A stretch of DNA of 64,000 nt, taken from positions 62,001 through 126,000 of the forward strand of contig DYHH01000002.1 in assembly GCA_020724265.1 (NCBI GenBank), read 5' to 3'. This DNA is from Melioribacter roseus (GTDB taxonomy: Bacteria; Bacteroidota; Ignavibacteria; Ignavibacteriales; Melioribacteraceae). This document shows positions 51,707 through 59,782 of this stretch, piece by piece. Both the position numbers and the translations under genes were made by a program. The notes below the pieces were generated by a model. The model saw nothing but the letters and a program-made list of their open reading frames with translations. It did no database searches and was not told where the DNA came from. Numbering within the stretch: the first letter of the stretch is position 1; every line of letters starts with the position of its first letter.

Positions 51707-53158
51707 ATGAGTAAAGCAGATATCGGTTTAATTGGATTAGCAGTAATGGGAGAAAACTTAGTTCTTAATATGGAAAGTCACGGTTACACTGTTGCTGTTT
51801 ATAATCGTACAACACAAAAAGTTGATGACTTCATTAACGGAAGAGGAAAAGGAAAAAATATTATTGGAACGCGTACGGTAGAAGAGTTAATTGAAAACTT
51901 AAAGTCACCACGCAAAGTTATGATCATGGTAAAAGCCGGTAAGCCGGTTGATGCAGTGATTGATCAATTGCTTCCTTTGTTAGATAAAGGCGATATTATT
52001 ATTGACGGCGGAAATTCACATTTTCCCGATTCAATTAGACGAACCAAAGATCTCGAAGAGAAAGGATTTCTCTATATCGGTACCGGAGTTTCAGGCGGTG
52101 AAGAAGGAGCTTTAAAAGGTCCTTCTATTATGCCCGGTGGTTCGCCTGCTGCATGGGAATATGTTAAACCAATATTTCAATCAATTTCAGCAAAAGTTGA
52201 AGATGGATCTCCTTGCTGCGATTGGGTTGGCGAAGGTGGTGCCGGTCATTTTGTTAAAATGGTTCATAACGGAATTGAATACGGAGATATGCAATTGATT
52301 TGCGAAGCTTATCAAATAATGAAAGAATTACTTGGTATGAATTACGAAGAAATGCATGACGTATTCAAACAATGGAATGAAGGCGAGTTAGATAGTTATC
52401 TTATCGAAATTACAAGAGATATACTTGCATATAAAGATGAAGACGGTCAACCGCTTGTTGAAAAAATACTTGACACTGCCGGACAAAAAGGAACCGGTAA
52501 ATGGACCGGTATTGCTTCTCTCGAAATAGGCGTGCCGTTAACATTAATAGGTGAAGCTGTTTATGCAAGAACTCTTTCAGCACAGAAAGAAGATAGGGTT
52601 GAAGCTTCAAAAATTCTATCGGGTCCCAAACCAAAATTTGAAGGGGATAAGAAACAGTTTATCGAACAATTAAGGCAAGCATTATATGCTTCAAAATTAG
52701 TTTCTTATGCACAAGGATATGTTCTTATGAAACACGCCGCTAAAGAATATGGTTGGCATCTTAATTATGGCGGTATAGCCCTAATGTGGCGCGGAGGCTG
52801 TATTATTCGTTCGGTATTCTTAGGAAAAATTAAAGAAGCTTTTGTTAAGAATCCGGATTTAAACAACTTACTGTTAGATCCATTCTTCAAAGAAAAAATT
52901 GAAAATGCACAAAACGCTTGGCGAAAAGTTGTAAGCACCGCAATTACCAACGGCATTTGGATCCCGGCTATGTCAACGGCAATTAATTATTACGACGGGT
53001 ATAGAACGGAAAAACTTCCGGCTAATTTGCTTCAAGCACAAAGAGATTATTTTGGTGCACATACTTATGAAAGAATAGATAAACCACGAGGAGAGTTCTT
53101 CCATACTAATTGGACCGGAAGGGGAGGAACTACCGCTTCGTCAACTTATAATGTTTAG
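51707..53158 (+). CDS. gnd: 6-phosphogluconate dehydrogenase (decarboxylating)
   Basis: A 483-residue enzyme of the long, NADP-type group. GLIGLAVMGENLVLNMESHGY is the cofactor loop, YNRTTQKVD continues it, and IGTGVSGGEEGALKGPSIMPGG and GAGHFVKMVHNGIEYGDMQLI hold the substrate-binding and catalytic Lys/Asn/Glu. The C-terminus with NWTGRGGTTASSTYNV is full length. It converts 6-phosphogluconate to ribulose 5-phosphate with release of CO2. A strong AGGAG precedes the ATG. Its presence in a uronate locus suggests that some gluconate is made here and phosphorylated. Confidence 0.96.
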   Translation: MSKADIGLIGLAVMGENLVLNMESHGYTVAVYNRTTQKVDDFINGRGKGKNIIGTRTVEELIENLKSPRKVMIMVKAGKPVDAVIDQLLPLLDKGDIIIDGGNSHFPDSIRRTKDLEEKGFLYIGTGVSGGEEGALKGPSIMPGGSPAAWEYVKPIFQSISAKVEDGSPCCDWVGEGGAGHFVKMVHNGIEYGDMQLICEAYQIMKELLGMNYEEMHDVFKQWNEGELDSYLIEITRDILAYKDEDGQPLVEKILDTAGQKGTGKWTGIASLEIGVPLTLIGEAVYARTLSAQKEDRVEASKILSGPKPKFEGDKKQFIEQLRQALYASKLVSYAQGYVLMKHAAKEYGWHLNYGGIALMWRGGCIIRSVFLGKIKEAFVKNPDLNNLLLDPFFKEKIENAQNAWRKVVSTAITNGIWIPAMSTAINYYDGYRTEKLPANLLQAQRDYFGAHTYERIDKPRGEFFHTNWTGRGGTTASSTYNV

Positions 53159-53167
53159 GGGAAAAAC

Positions 53168-53938
53168 ATGAGCATTATTTCAGAATATACTTTTGATCAT
53201 TTGCGTACGATTGTTTATGAAGATAGGAATTCAATGGGTAAAGCTGCGGCAAATTATGTAGAAGAAATAATTAACAAATTACTTGTAGAGCAAGATGAAA
53301 TACGAATGATTTTTGCAGCAGCTCCTTCTCAAAACGAATTTCTTATTGAGTTAATTACTAAAGATATTGATTGGAAGAATGTAATTGCTTTTCATATGGA
53401 TGAATATGTTGGGTTGAAAGCCGGTGCCGATGAGTTATTTGGAACTTTTCTTAGAAAAAATATATTCGATAAAGTGAACTTAAAAAAAGTTCACTTTATC
53501 AACCCGATATATTATGATCTTGATGCAGAATGTGCTAGATATTCAAGATTGCTTTCGGAAAGACCAATCGATATTGTTTGTATGGGAATCGGTGAAAATG
53601 GTCATTTAGCATTTAATGACCCACCAGTTGCAGACTTTAATGATCCAAAGAGTGTTAAAGTAGTTGAACTTGATCAGGCTTGTAGAACACAACAAGTAAA
53701 TGATGGCTGCTTCAAGAAAATAGAAGATGTACCGACTCATGCAATCACTCTTACAATACCTACATTAATATCAGCTAAATTCCTCTCTGTAGTTGTCCCG
53801 GGTAAATCCAAAGCAACGGCAGTAAAAAATACGCTTATTGGTAATATTTCAACTGAATGTCCATCTTCTATTCTTAGAATGCGCGATAATGCAGTTTTGT
53901 TTTTAGATAAAGATTCTGCAGCAAAAATTTTAGAATAA
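53168..53938 (+). CDS. nagB: Glucosamine-6-phosphate deaminase family protein
   Basis: A 256-residue NagB-type enzyme. VIAFHMDEYVGL carries the catalytic Asp-Glu, GIGENGHLAFNDPP the second active-site loop (rather than the 6-phosphogluconolactonase loop), and VPTHAITLTIPTLISAKFLSVVVPGKSKATAVKNTL the C-terminal part. It turns glucosamine 6-phosphate into fructose 6-phosphate and ammonia. Together with the GH20 and GH84-like proteins it points to amino-sugar residues in the target polysaccharide. A 14-bp perfect palindrome lies inside the gene (separate entry). GGGGA precedes the ATG. Confidence 0.9.
   Translation: MSIISEYTFDHLRTIVYEDRNSMGKAAANYVEEIINKLLVEQDEIRMIFAAAPSQNEFLIELITKDIDWKNVIAFHMDEYVGLKAGADELFGTFLRKNIFDKVNLKKVHFINPIYYDLDAECARYSRLLSERPIDIVCMGIGENGHLAFNDPPVADFNDPKSVKVVELDQACRTQQVNDGCFKKIEDVPTHAITLTIPTLISAKFLSVVVPGKSKATAVKNTLIGNISTECPSSILRMRDNAVLFLDKDSAAKILE
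53468..53500. repeat. Perfect 14-bp palindrome inside the nagB-like coding region
   Basis: GATAAAGTGAACTT (53468-53481) pairs without mismatch with AAGTTCACTTTATC (53487-53500) around AAAAA. It encodes part of DKVNLKKVHFIN and needs no special codons. It could be a DNA-binding site or an RNA structure, or chance. Confidence 0.6.
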
Positions 53939-53963
53939 TTTCTTTTACTAATTTGAGAGTTTG

Positions 53964-56486
53964 ATGAATAAGAAAAATATTTTCGTTTACTTCTTTGCTT
54001 TTTTATTTGTAAGTGCTTTTAAACTTAATGCCGGTGAACCACAATACAGTCATTTCTTTTTTGATGCCGGGAGTATAAATACTAATAAAAATGAATTCGC
54101 CGTTAAAATCACTAAAGATGATATTTACAATGAAAACATCGGGTATGGTTGGCTTGAAAACAATTATGAAGAATTTGTCAGTGAAGATTATCGAAGAAGA
54201 TCAATTAGAGATGAACTTACTTATGACGGTATTAAAGCAAAAGAAATCAATTTCAAAATTGATCTTGAAAAGGGAGATTGGTGGTTCACATTTTGGGTTG
54301 AAACAGGCTATGAACATGTTGCTACAACAAAATTATTTATAAATGATAATTTTCATCCTCTTGTCTGGCATGAGTTAAAACCCGGAGCAGAAGATATACC
54401 TTCACAATTAGCAAACTACAGAGTTATCCACACAAAAGTAAGTGTATCAGAAAACGGTTTAACATTTCGTTTAACAGGCGAATCCGATTTTATTTATTTG
54501 ATGGGATTCAGTTTTATTAATAGCGAACAAGTAAAAAAAGATGTCGATGAAAGTATTTTAAAGATTGTAAAAAGAGCTGGTAAATATAAATCTTCGGTAA
54601 TACTTTCCGATCTTGCATCGGCATTGGAAGGGCGTTATCGTGATAATAGATCTAATAACTTTTACTTCTACTGGTATCAGCAATCTAAGCTTTTTGCAGA
54701 GGCAGAGAGATATCAAAATACAATGGGTTGGGAATGGTCACGACAGTTAATCGGATTATCGATTTTTGATCGCATGCATCAAGCATTATTTTTACTCGAT
54801 TCTCAAATCGAAAATTTTGATACAAGCAATTATCTATTTAATGAAAGGGCACTATGGAATCGCGGAAAAATTTCTTATGATCTGGTTCTTGAGCGAGGCG
54901 GTGATTATCAAAAACAAATTTATGAAAATGATCTGCCGAAGCTTTTAATGTGGTACCCAAATGATGATAATCTTGCAATGCTTAATGGAAAGAAAATTAG
55001 CCGCCCCCACCATTGCGATAACTTACCTTCTTATTCCAATGCTCCTAATTGGGCATTACTGCAGCGTGAAGCAATCTGCCGATTGAGTAGTGAAATTGAT
55101 TGGTGGATATACGAACGGCAAGATCCGCATGGAGAACTTGGCGGGAAAATCGGAGATGATGTTGAAATTTTACGAGAATGGACTCCTTTACTTTTTTTAG
55201 GTGATTATAATACACGGGTTGGTTGGAGAAAGTTGGCTGGAGCTGTTTGGGCAGATTCAAAAGTTTATAGAGGGTTCTCAGCTCGCCCTATTGATGTTGA
55301 ACATGCTTCAGAATTTATTTCTGATTCGACACCGGAACTTCTGCTATTGAATCACGATTCAAAAGTGAAGGAGATTCTTACTTACACAGCAGAGTATTTT
55401 GAAAATTTGTGGACATTTAGAAATGATTACGGCAGAAGATACTTTAAATCAAGCTGGTATAGCTCAACCGAAGTTGTTGAAACTCCTCCTAAAAATCGCG
55501 ATTTAGGTTATAACACGAGAACCGCAAAACCGCTTAATTACCTAGCGTGGACTTCTAGAAATTCTGATTATATAAAATTATTAAAGGAATGGGCAGATGG
55601 TTGGCATTTTGCCGCAATGTCTACTGACAAAAACAAACCTATTGGAATAATTCCGGCATCCATAAGATACTATGATGAATCTATTAATGGTGATGAAAAC
55701 ACTTGGTATAAAGCAAATATGTATTGGACTTATTTTGACTGGCAGCATGATGCCGGAACAATGATTTTAGATCAACTGCTATTTACTTATACGATTACCA
55801 ATGACGAAAAATATTTACAGCCTATTGAATATGCTCTCGGATTAGTTGAAAAATATAAAGATCAATTAGGTATCCCAGCCAATTTCGAGGAAGGTAGCGA
55901 AACCTGGGTTGCTTCAACTATTATTAGAAAAAATAGTTTCTGGAATGTTGTTCAGAGATGGAGAATACTAACCGGTAATAATAAATATGATGAACTGATT
56001 GATTATTTCGGAAATCCTTATATAAAATATGTACTTACAAAAGATGAAAAGTTTCTCGAAAAGACACTTCAGAGTTTATTGGATCAACTTAGATATAATG
56101 TACCACTAAGAACTACCCTGGTTGTTCATACCGATAGAGTAAGAATAAATGGTACGGATGACTTAAAAGCAATGATTACCGGGGACGGAGGATCAGGTAA
56201 TTCTCCTTACTTTGCAGTTACATGGGAAAAAGCCGAGAAAGATATAGCAATTCTTGTTGAAGAATCTTCTTCAGAATATCTTCATGTAAAAGTTTTTTCT
56301 TTCGATGATACTAAAAAAGAAATAATAGCAAAACCATGGGCATTGGAAAGAGGTTCATATAAAGTAATTCTGGAAGAACCCGAACAAACAAGATCGGAAG
56401 AAATAATTATAAGCAATCAAGGTCAAGATACTCCTTTGATAATCAGCCCCAAAATTTTAACATCAATAAAGTTTATAAAGAATTAA
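53964..56486 (+). CDS. Large exported protein of unknown function, carbohydrate-active-like
   Basis: An 840-residue exported protein (signal peptide ending LNAGE). The N-terminal domain (about 25-190) resembles the malectin/CBM35-like beta-sandwich found at the front of pectin-active enzymes: HFFFDAGSINTNKNEFAVKI, then IGYGWLENN and LEKGDWWFTFWVETG. The rest is rich in Trp and Tyr and helical (about 200-720), with WYQQSKLFAEAERYQNTMGWEW and FDWQHDAGTMILDQLLFTYTITNDEKYLQPI in an alpha/alpha-barrel style, followed by a beta-rich tail. I do not recognise a named catalytic family. An upstream TTG is ignored in favour of the ATG. Confidence 0.6.
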   Translation: MNKKNIFVYFFAFLFVSAFKLNAGEPQYSHFFFDAGSINTNKNEFAVKITKDDIYNENIGYGWLENNYEEFVSEDYRRRSIRDELTYDGIKAKEINFKIDLEKGDWWFTFWVETGYEHVATTKLFINDNFHPLVWHELKPGAEDIPSQLANYRVIHTKVSVSENGLTFRLTGESDFIYLMGFSFINSEQVKKDVDESILKIVKRAGKYKSSVILSDLASALEGRYRDNRSNNFYFYWYQQSKLFAEAERYQNTMGWEWSRQLIGLSIFDRMHQALFLLDSQIENFDTSNYLFNERALWNRGKISYDLVLERGGDYQKQIYENDLPKLLMWYPNDDNLAMLNGKKISRPHHCDNLPSYSNAPNWALLQREAICRLSSEIDWWIYERQDPHGELGGKIGDDVEILREWTPLLFLGDYNTRVGWRKLAGAVWADSKVYRGFSARPIDVEHASEFISDSTPELLLLNHDSKVKEILTYTAEYFENLWTFRNDYGRRYFKSSWYSSTEVVETPPKNRDLGYNTRTAKPLNYLAWTSRNSDYIKLLKEWADGWHFAAMSTDKNKPIGIIPASIRYYDESINGDENTWYKANMYWTYFDWQHDAGTMILDQLLFTYTITNDEKYLQPIEYALGLVEKYKDQLGIPANFEEGSETWVASTIIRKNSFWNVVQRWRILTGNNKYDELIDYFGNPYIKYVLTKDEKFLEKTLQSLLDQLRYNVPLRTTLVVHTDRVRINGTDDLKAMITGDGGSGNSPYFAVTWEKAEKDIAILVEESSSEYLHVKVFSFDDTKKEIIAKPWALERGSYKVILEEPEQTRSEEIIISNQGQDTPLIISPKILTSIKFIKN

Positions 56487-56501
56487 AAATAGGAGGAAAG
56501 A

Positions 56502-57335
56502 ATGGATGTTAGATATTCACCTGACCGTGAAGGATTTCAATTTATGACGACAGATGAATTAAGAGAAACATTTTTGATTGATAATCTTTTTCAAAAAAAT
56601 AAAATACCGATGACATACTCTGATATTGATAGATCAATTACCGGTTCGGCAGTACCTTCGGGCAAGTCTTTTAAATTAACCGCTTCAAAAAAAGAAATGG
56701 CAGCAAAATATTTTACCGAACGAAGAGAAATTGGTGTAATCAATATCGGTGGTAAGGGTACTATTAAAGTTGGTAGTAAAGAATTTAAGATGGATCCTAA
56801 AGATGCTCTTTATATCGGAAGAGGAAAACACAATATCGAATTTAGAAGTGATAAAGCTAATCAACCTGCAATGTTTTATTTTGTCAGTTATCCAGCACAC
56901 ACAGAATATCCATCTAAACAAATAAAATTTGCAAAATCTACTCCTGTAAAATTAGGCTCTGATAGAGCGGCAAACAAACGAACTATTTATAAATATATTC
57001 ATCCCGGTACTATGCCGACATGCCAATTGGTAATGGGTTTGACTGAATTAGAAGAAGGGAGTGTTTGGAATACAATGCCGGCGCATACTCACCAGCGAAG
57101 ATCAGAAGTGTATATGTATTTTGGAATTGAAAAGAACTCTATTTTAATTCATATCTTCGGTGAACCAACGGAAACAAGACATATAATTATTAGAGATAAA
57201 CAAGCGGCTCTGTCGCCAAGCTGGTCAATGCATGCAGGCTGCGGAACTCAAAACTACTCCTTCATTTGGGCAATGGGTGGTGAAAATCAAGATTTTGATG
57301 ATATGGACTCTATACCAATGAAAGAATTGAAATAA
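56502..57335 (+). CDS. kduI: 5-dehydro-4-deoxy-D-glucuronate isomerase
   Basis: A 277-residue cupin enzyme, full length for KduI. MDVRYSPDREGFQFMTTDELRETFLI is the family start, and the zinc ligands are His195, His197 and Glu202 in PAHTHQRRSEVYMYF together with His244 in SPSWSMHAGCG. It converts 4-deoxy-L-threo-5-hexosulose uronate (from unsaturated uronates released by pectate or glycosaminoglycan lyases/hydrolases) to 2,5-diketo-3-deoxygluconate. A strong AGGAGG precedes the ATG. kduD follows after 22 bases. Confidence 0.97.
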   Translation: MDVRYSPDREGFQFMTTDELRETFLIDNLFQKNKIPMTYSDIDRSITGSAVPSGKSFKLTASKKEMAAKYFTERREIGVINIGGKGTIKVGSKEFKMDPKDALYIGRGKHNIEFRSDKANQPAMFYFVSYPAHTEYPSKQIKFAKSTPVKLGSDRAANKRTIYKYIHPGTMPTCQLVMGLTELEEGSVWNTMPAHTHQRRSEVYMYFGIEKNSILIHIFGEPTETRHIIIRDKQAALSPSWSMHAGCGTQNYSFIWAMGGENQDFDDMDSIPMKELK

Positions 57336-57357
57336 TGTAAAACAAATTGGTGTTGAA

Positions 57358-58125
57358 ATGATTCTAGATAAATTTAAACTCGATGGTAAAACAGCATTAG
57401 TCACAGGTTGTAAACGTGGAATTGGGAAAGCAATGGCGGTTGGATTAGCTGAAGCCGGAGCGGATGTTATTGGCGTAAGTGCTTCACTTGAAACTACCGG
57501 TAGCGATGTTGAAAAAGAAGTGAAAGCCTTAGGACGTAATTTCTTTGGTTATAAATGTGACTTTTCAAATCGCGACGAGCTTTATCATTTCATTAATAAA
57601 GTAATTAGTGACCAAGCAGAAATTGATATCTTAGTAAATAATGCAGGTACGATTATGCGTAAACCTGCTGTTGAACATTCCGATGATTATTGGGATAAAG
57701 TTATTGAAGTGAATTTGAATGCACAGTTTATTCTTTCTCGCGAAATCGGGAAACAAATGGTTAAAAGAGGACAAGGCAAAATTATTTTTACCGCCTCTTT
57801 GTTATCATTTCAAGGAGGAATTACTGTTCCAAGCTACTCCGCCAGTAAAGGCGGAATTAAACAAATCACAATGGCCCTTTCAAACGAATGGGCGGGTAAA
57901 GGCGTTAATGTAAATGCTATTGCACCGGGTTATATCCGGACTGACAATACCCAAGCATTACAAGATGATGAGAATAGAAACAGACAAATTCTAGAAAGAA
58001 TACCTTCCGGTAGATGGGGTGAACCGGAAGATTTTAAAGGAATTGTCGTTTTCCTTGCATCAGAAGCTTCAAACTATATTAACGGAACTACAATTTTATG
58101 TGACGGCGGTTGGATGGGAAGATGA
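57358..58125 (+). CDS. kduD: 2-dehydro-3-deoxy-D-gluconate 5-dehydrogenase
   Basis: A 255-residue short-chain dehydrogenase. TGCKRGIGKA is the cofactor loop, NNAGT follows and YSASKGG is the active-site Tyr/Lys motif; the C-terminal CDGGWMGR is typical of KduD. It reduces 2,5-diketo-3-deoxygluconate, the product of KduI, to KDG, which then enters the kinase and aldolase steps encoded upstream. Its stop overlaps the next gene. Confidence 0.94.
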   Translation: MILDKFKLDGKTALVTGCKRGIGKAMAVGLAEAGADVIGVSASLETTGSDVEKEVKALGRNFFGYKCDFSNRDELYHFINKVISDQAEIDILVNNAGTIMRKPAVEHSDDYWDKVIEVNLNAQFILSREIGKQMVKRGQGKIIFTASLLSFQGGITVPSYSASKGGIKQITMALSNEWAGKGVNVNAIAPGYIRTDNTQALQDDENRNRQILERIPSGRWGEPEDFKGIVVFLASEASNYINGTTILCDGGWMGR

Positions 58126-59162
58126 AAGCTTATCTTTTCATAATAACAATCTCCTTTAATTTATTAATAGGATGTTTTTCAACTGAACAAGCGTCAAGTG
58201 AGACATACGATTCAGACTTAGTAGAATTGATATCAAAGTCAAAACCGGTTTATCCAGAAATTGCGAAATTAAAAAATCAAGAAGGAAGTGTTGAGCTTTA
58301 TTTATTAATAGATACAACCGGGCACGTAAAAAAAGTCAATCTTAGTAAATCTTCAGGATATCAAAAGTTAGATTACGCAGCACAAACTTATTCTTCAAAT
58401 CTAATCTTTAAGCCGATTATTATTGAAGGCAAACCGGTAGTTAAATGGGTAAAATGGAAAGTTAATTATAAGTTAGAAGAGGACTTAATGGCAGCCGGAC
58501 TTAGTGGTTTGAGCATTCTTCTCTATACCAAAGCAAATGAATTTGCACATGAATCCAGACATGCGGGAATTGAAGCAATAAACAATCTAAGTAATGAATT
58601 TAACTTTAATGTTTTTGCTACTGAAGATTCCAGTTACTTTAACGAAGAAAATTTAGCAAAGTATGATGTAATAATATTTTTAAGTACAAGCGGTAATGTA
58701 TTGGATGATAATGGAAAAAGGTCACTTAAAAAATTTGTTAATAAAGGTGGTGGATTTGTCGGAATTCATGCTGCAACAGATACGGAATGTGATTGGGAAT
58801 GGTATGGTGAATTGATCGGTAATTATTTTAAGGATCATCCCAAACAGCAAGAAGCCGTTATTAATGTTTTAATTGAAGACCACCCTTCAACAAAACATCT
58901 ACCATCAAAATGGAAGTGGTTTGATGAGTGGTATAATTGGAGTAATGACTTTAATGAAAACATTACGGTTCTTATGACTGTTGATGAATCTACATATGAT
59001 GGCGGAATTCACGGCGATTTCCACCCTGTTGCCTGGTGCCAAGAATTTGAAGGGGGAAGATCATGGTATACAGCTTTAGGTCATAGAGAAGAACATTTTA
59101 AGGATGAAAATTTCCTGAAACATATACTAGGGGGAATTCTTTGGGCAGCAAATACAGACTGA
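58122..59162 (+). CDS. Lipoprotein fusing a TonB C-terminal-like domain to a ThuA-like domain
   Basis: A 346-residue lipoprotein (leader ends LLIGC, Cys18). Residues about 32-115 match the TonB C-terminal domain: KPVYPEIAKLKNQEGSVELYLLIDTTGHVKKVNLSKSSGYQKLDYAAQ, ending in FKPIIIEGKPVVKWVKWKVNYKL. Residues about 120-346 form a ThuA/GATase-like domain (FVNKGGGFVGIHAATDTECDWEWYGELIGNYFKDHP, EGGRSWYTALGHREEHF). ThuA-like proteins act in disaccharide metabolism in some bacteria. This combination is unusual. The start is the ATG overlapping kduD, not the TTG at 58110. Confidence 0.75.
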   Translation: MKAYLFIITISFNLLIGCFSTEQASSETYDSDLVELISKSKPVYPEIAKLKNQEGSVELYLLIDTTGHVKKVNLSKSSGYQKLDYAAQTYSSNLIFKPIIIEGKPVVKWVKWKVNYKLEEDLMAAGLSGLSILLYTKANEFAHESRHAGIEAINNLSNEFNFNVFATEDSSYFNEENLAKYDVIIFLSTSGNVLDDNGKRSLKKFVNKGGGFVGIHAATDTECDWEWYGELIGNYFKDHPKQQEAVINVLIEDHPSTKHLPSKWKWFDEWYNWSNDFNENITVLMTVDESTYDGGIHGDFHPVAWCQEFEGGRSWYTALGHREEHFKDENFLKHILGGILWAANTD

Positions 59163-59221
59163 TCAGTAATTAATAATAGATAGTTGATAAAAATAAATTT
59201 AAATACATATTGGGAGTGAAA

Positions 59222-59773
59222 ATGAAAATAATCAAAATAGTACCCCTCCTTCTAGTTTTAATTTTTGTTTTCTATGGAAACACACACGAACCACCTTTTC
59301 AAATGATAACTCCAAGTTCTGAAATCAATGAAAGAATTATAGGAAAGAAAATAGATGAAACAGGTTTAATAAGATTTGAATACGAAGACGGGAAAATTAT
59401 TTTAGACCCTACAATTCCTTCTGAATGGACTTGGGTTGCCGGTAAAAACTTGAACTCGAATAATGGCAGAATCGATTTCTTTTTTTGGAACGGATTAATG
59501 TTTACAAATAACACGGATGTGGAATATGTCAATTATAGAATTAGAACTTTTCCAAAATTATTTACAGACCAAATAGAAAGTAATGCCTTTGTTATAGGAT
59601 TTGAAAAAGAAGATAAAGGAATTCTTTTCGTTGCAACCGATGAAGCAAAAGATATTTATGTTAGAATGCCGGAAGAGTTAATGGGGCGGGAAATGATCTA
59701 TAATTTCCGTCTCGAAAAAAACGAAGCAAAAATGTTCCGCATTACTCGAAAAACAAAACCGTTTCTGCCATAA
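59222..59773 (+). CDS. Small exported protein of unknown function
   Basis: A 183-residue protein with signal peptide MKIIKIVPLLLVLIFVFYGNTHE. The body is beta-rich with several Trp/Phe (PSEWTWVAGKN, GRIDFFFWNGLMFTNNTDVEYVNYRIRTFP) and no Cys. GGAG five bases before the ATG at 59222 decides the start over the TTG at 59210. It lies between the TonB/ThuA fusion and the GH2 gene, so it may take part in polysaccharide handling. No family was recognised. Confidence 0.6.
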   Translation: MKIIKIVPLLLVLIFVFYGNTHEPPFQMITPSSEINERIIGKKIDETGLIRFEYEDGKIILDPTIPSEWTWVAGKNLNSNNGRIDFFFWNGLMFTNNTDVEYVNYRIRTFPKLFTDQIESNAFVIGFEKEDKGILFVATDEAKDIYVRMPEELMGREMIYNFRLEKNEAKMFRITRKTKPFLP

Positions 59774-59782
59774 GGGGGGAAA

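Noticed and set aside
53168-53938. Assignment as 6-phosphogluconolactonase because gnd is adjacent
   Set aside because: The active-site loop GIGENGHLAFNDPP and the HMDEY motif are those of the glucosamine-6-phosphate deaminase branch.
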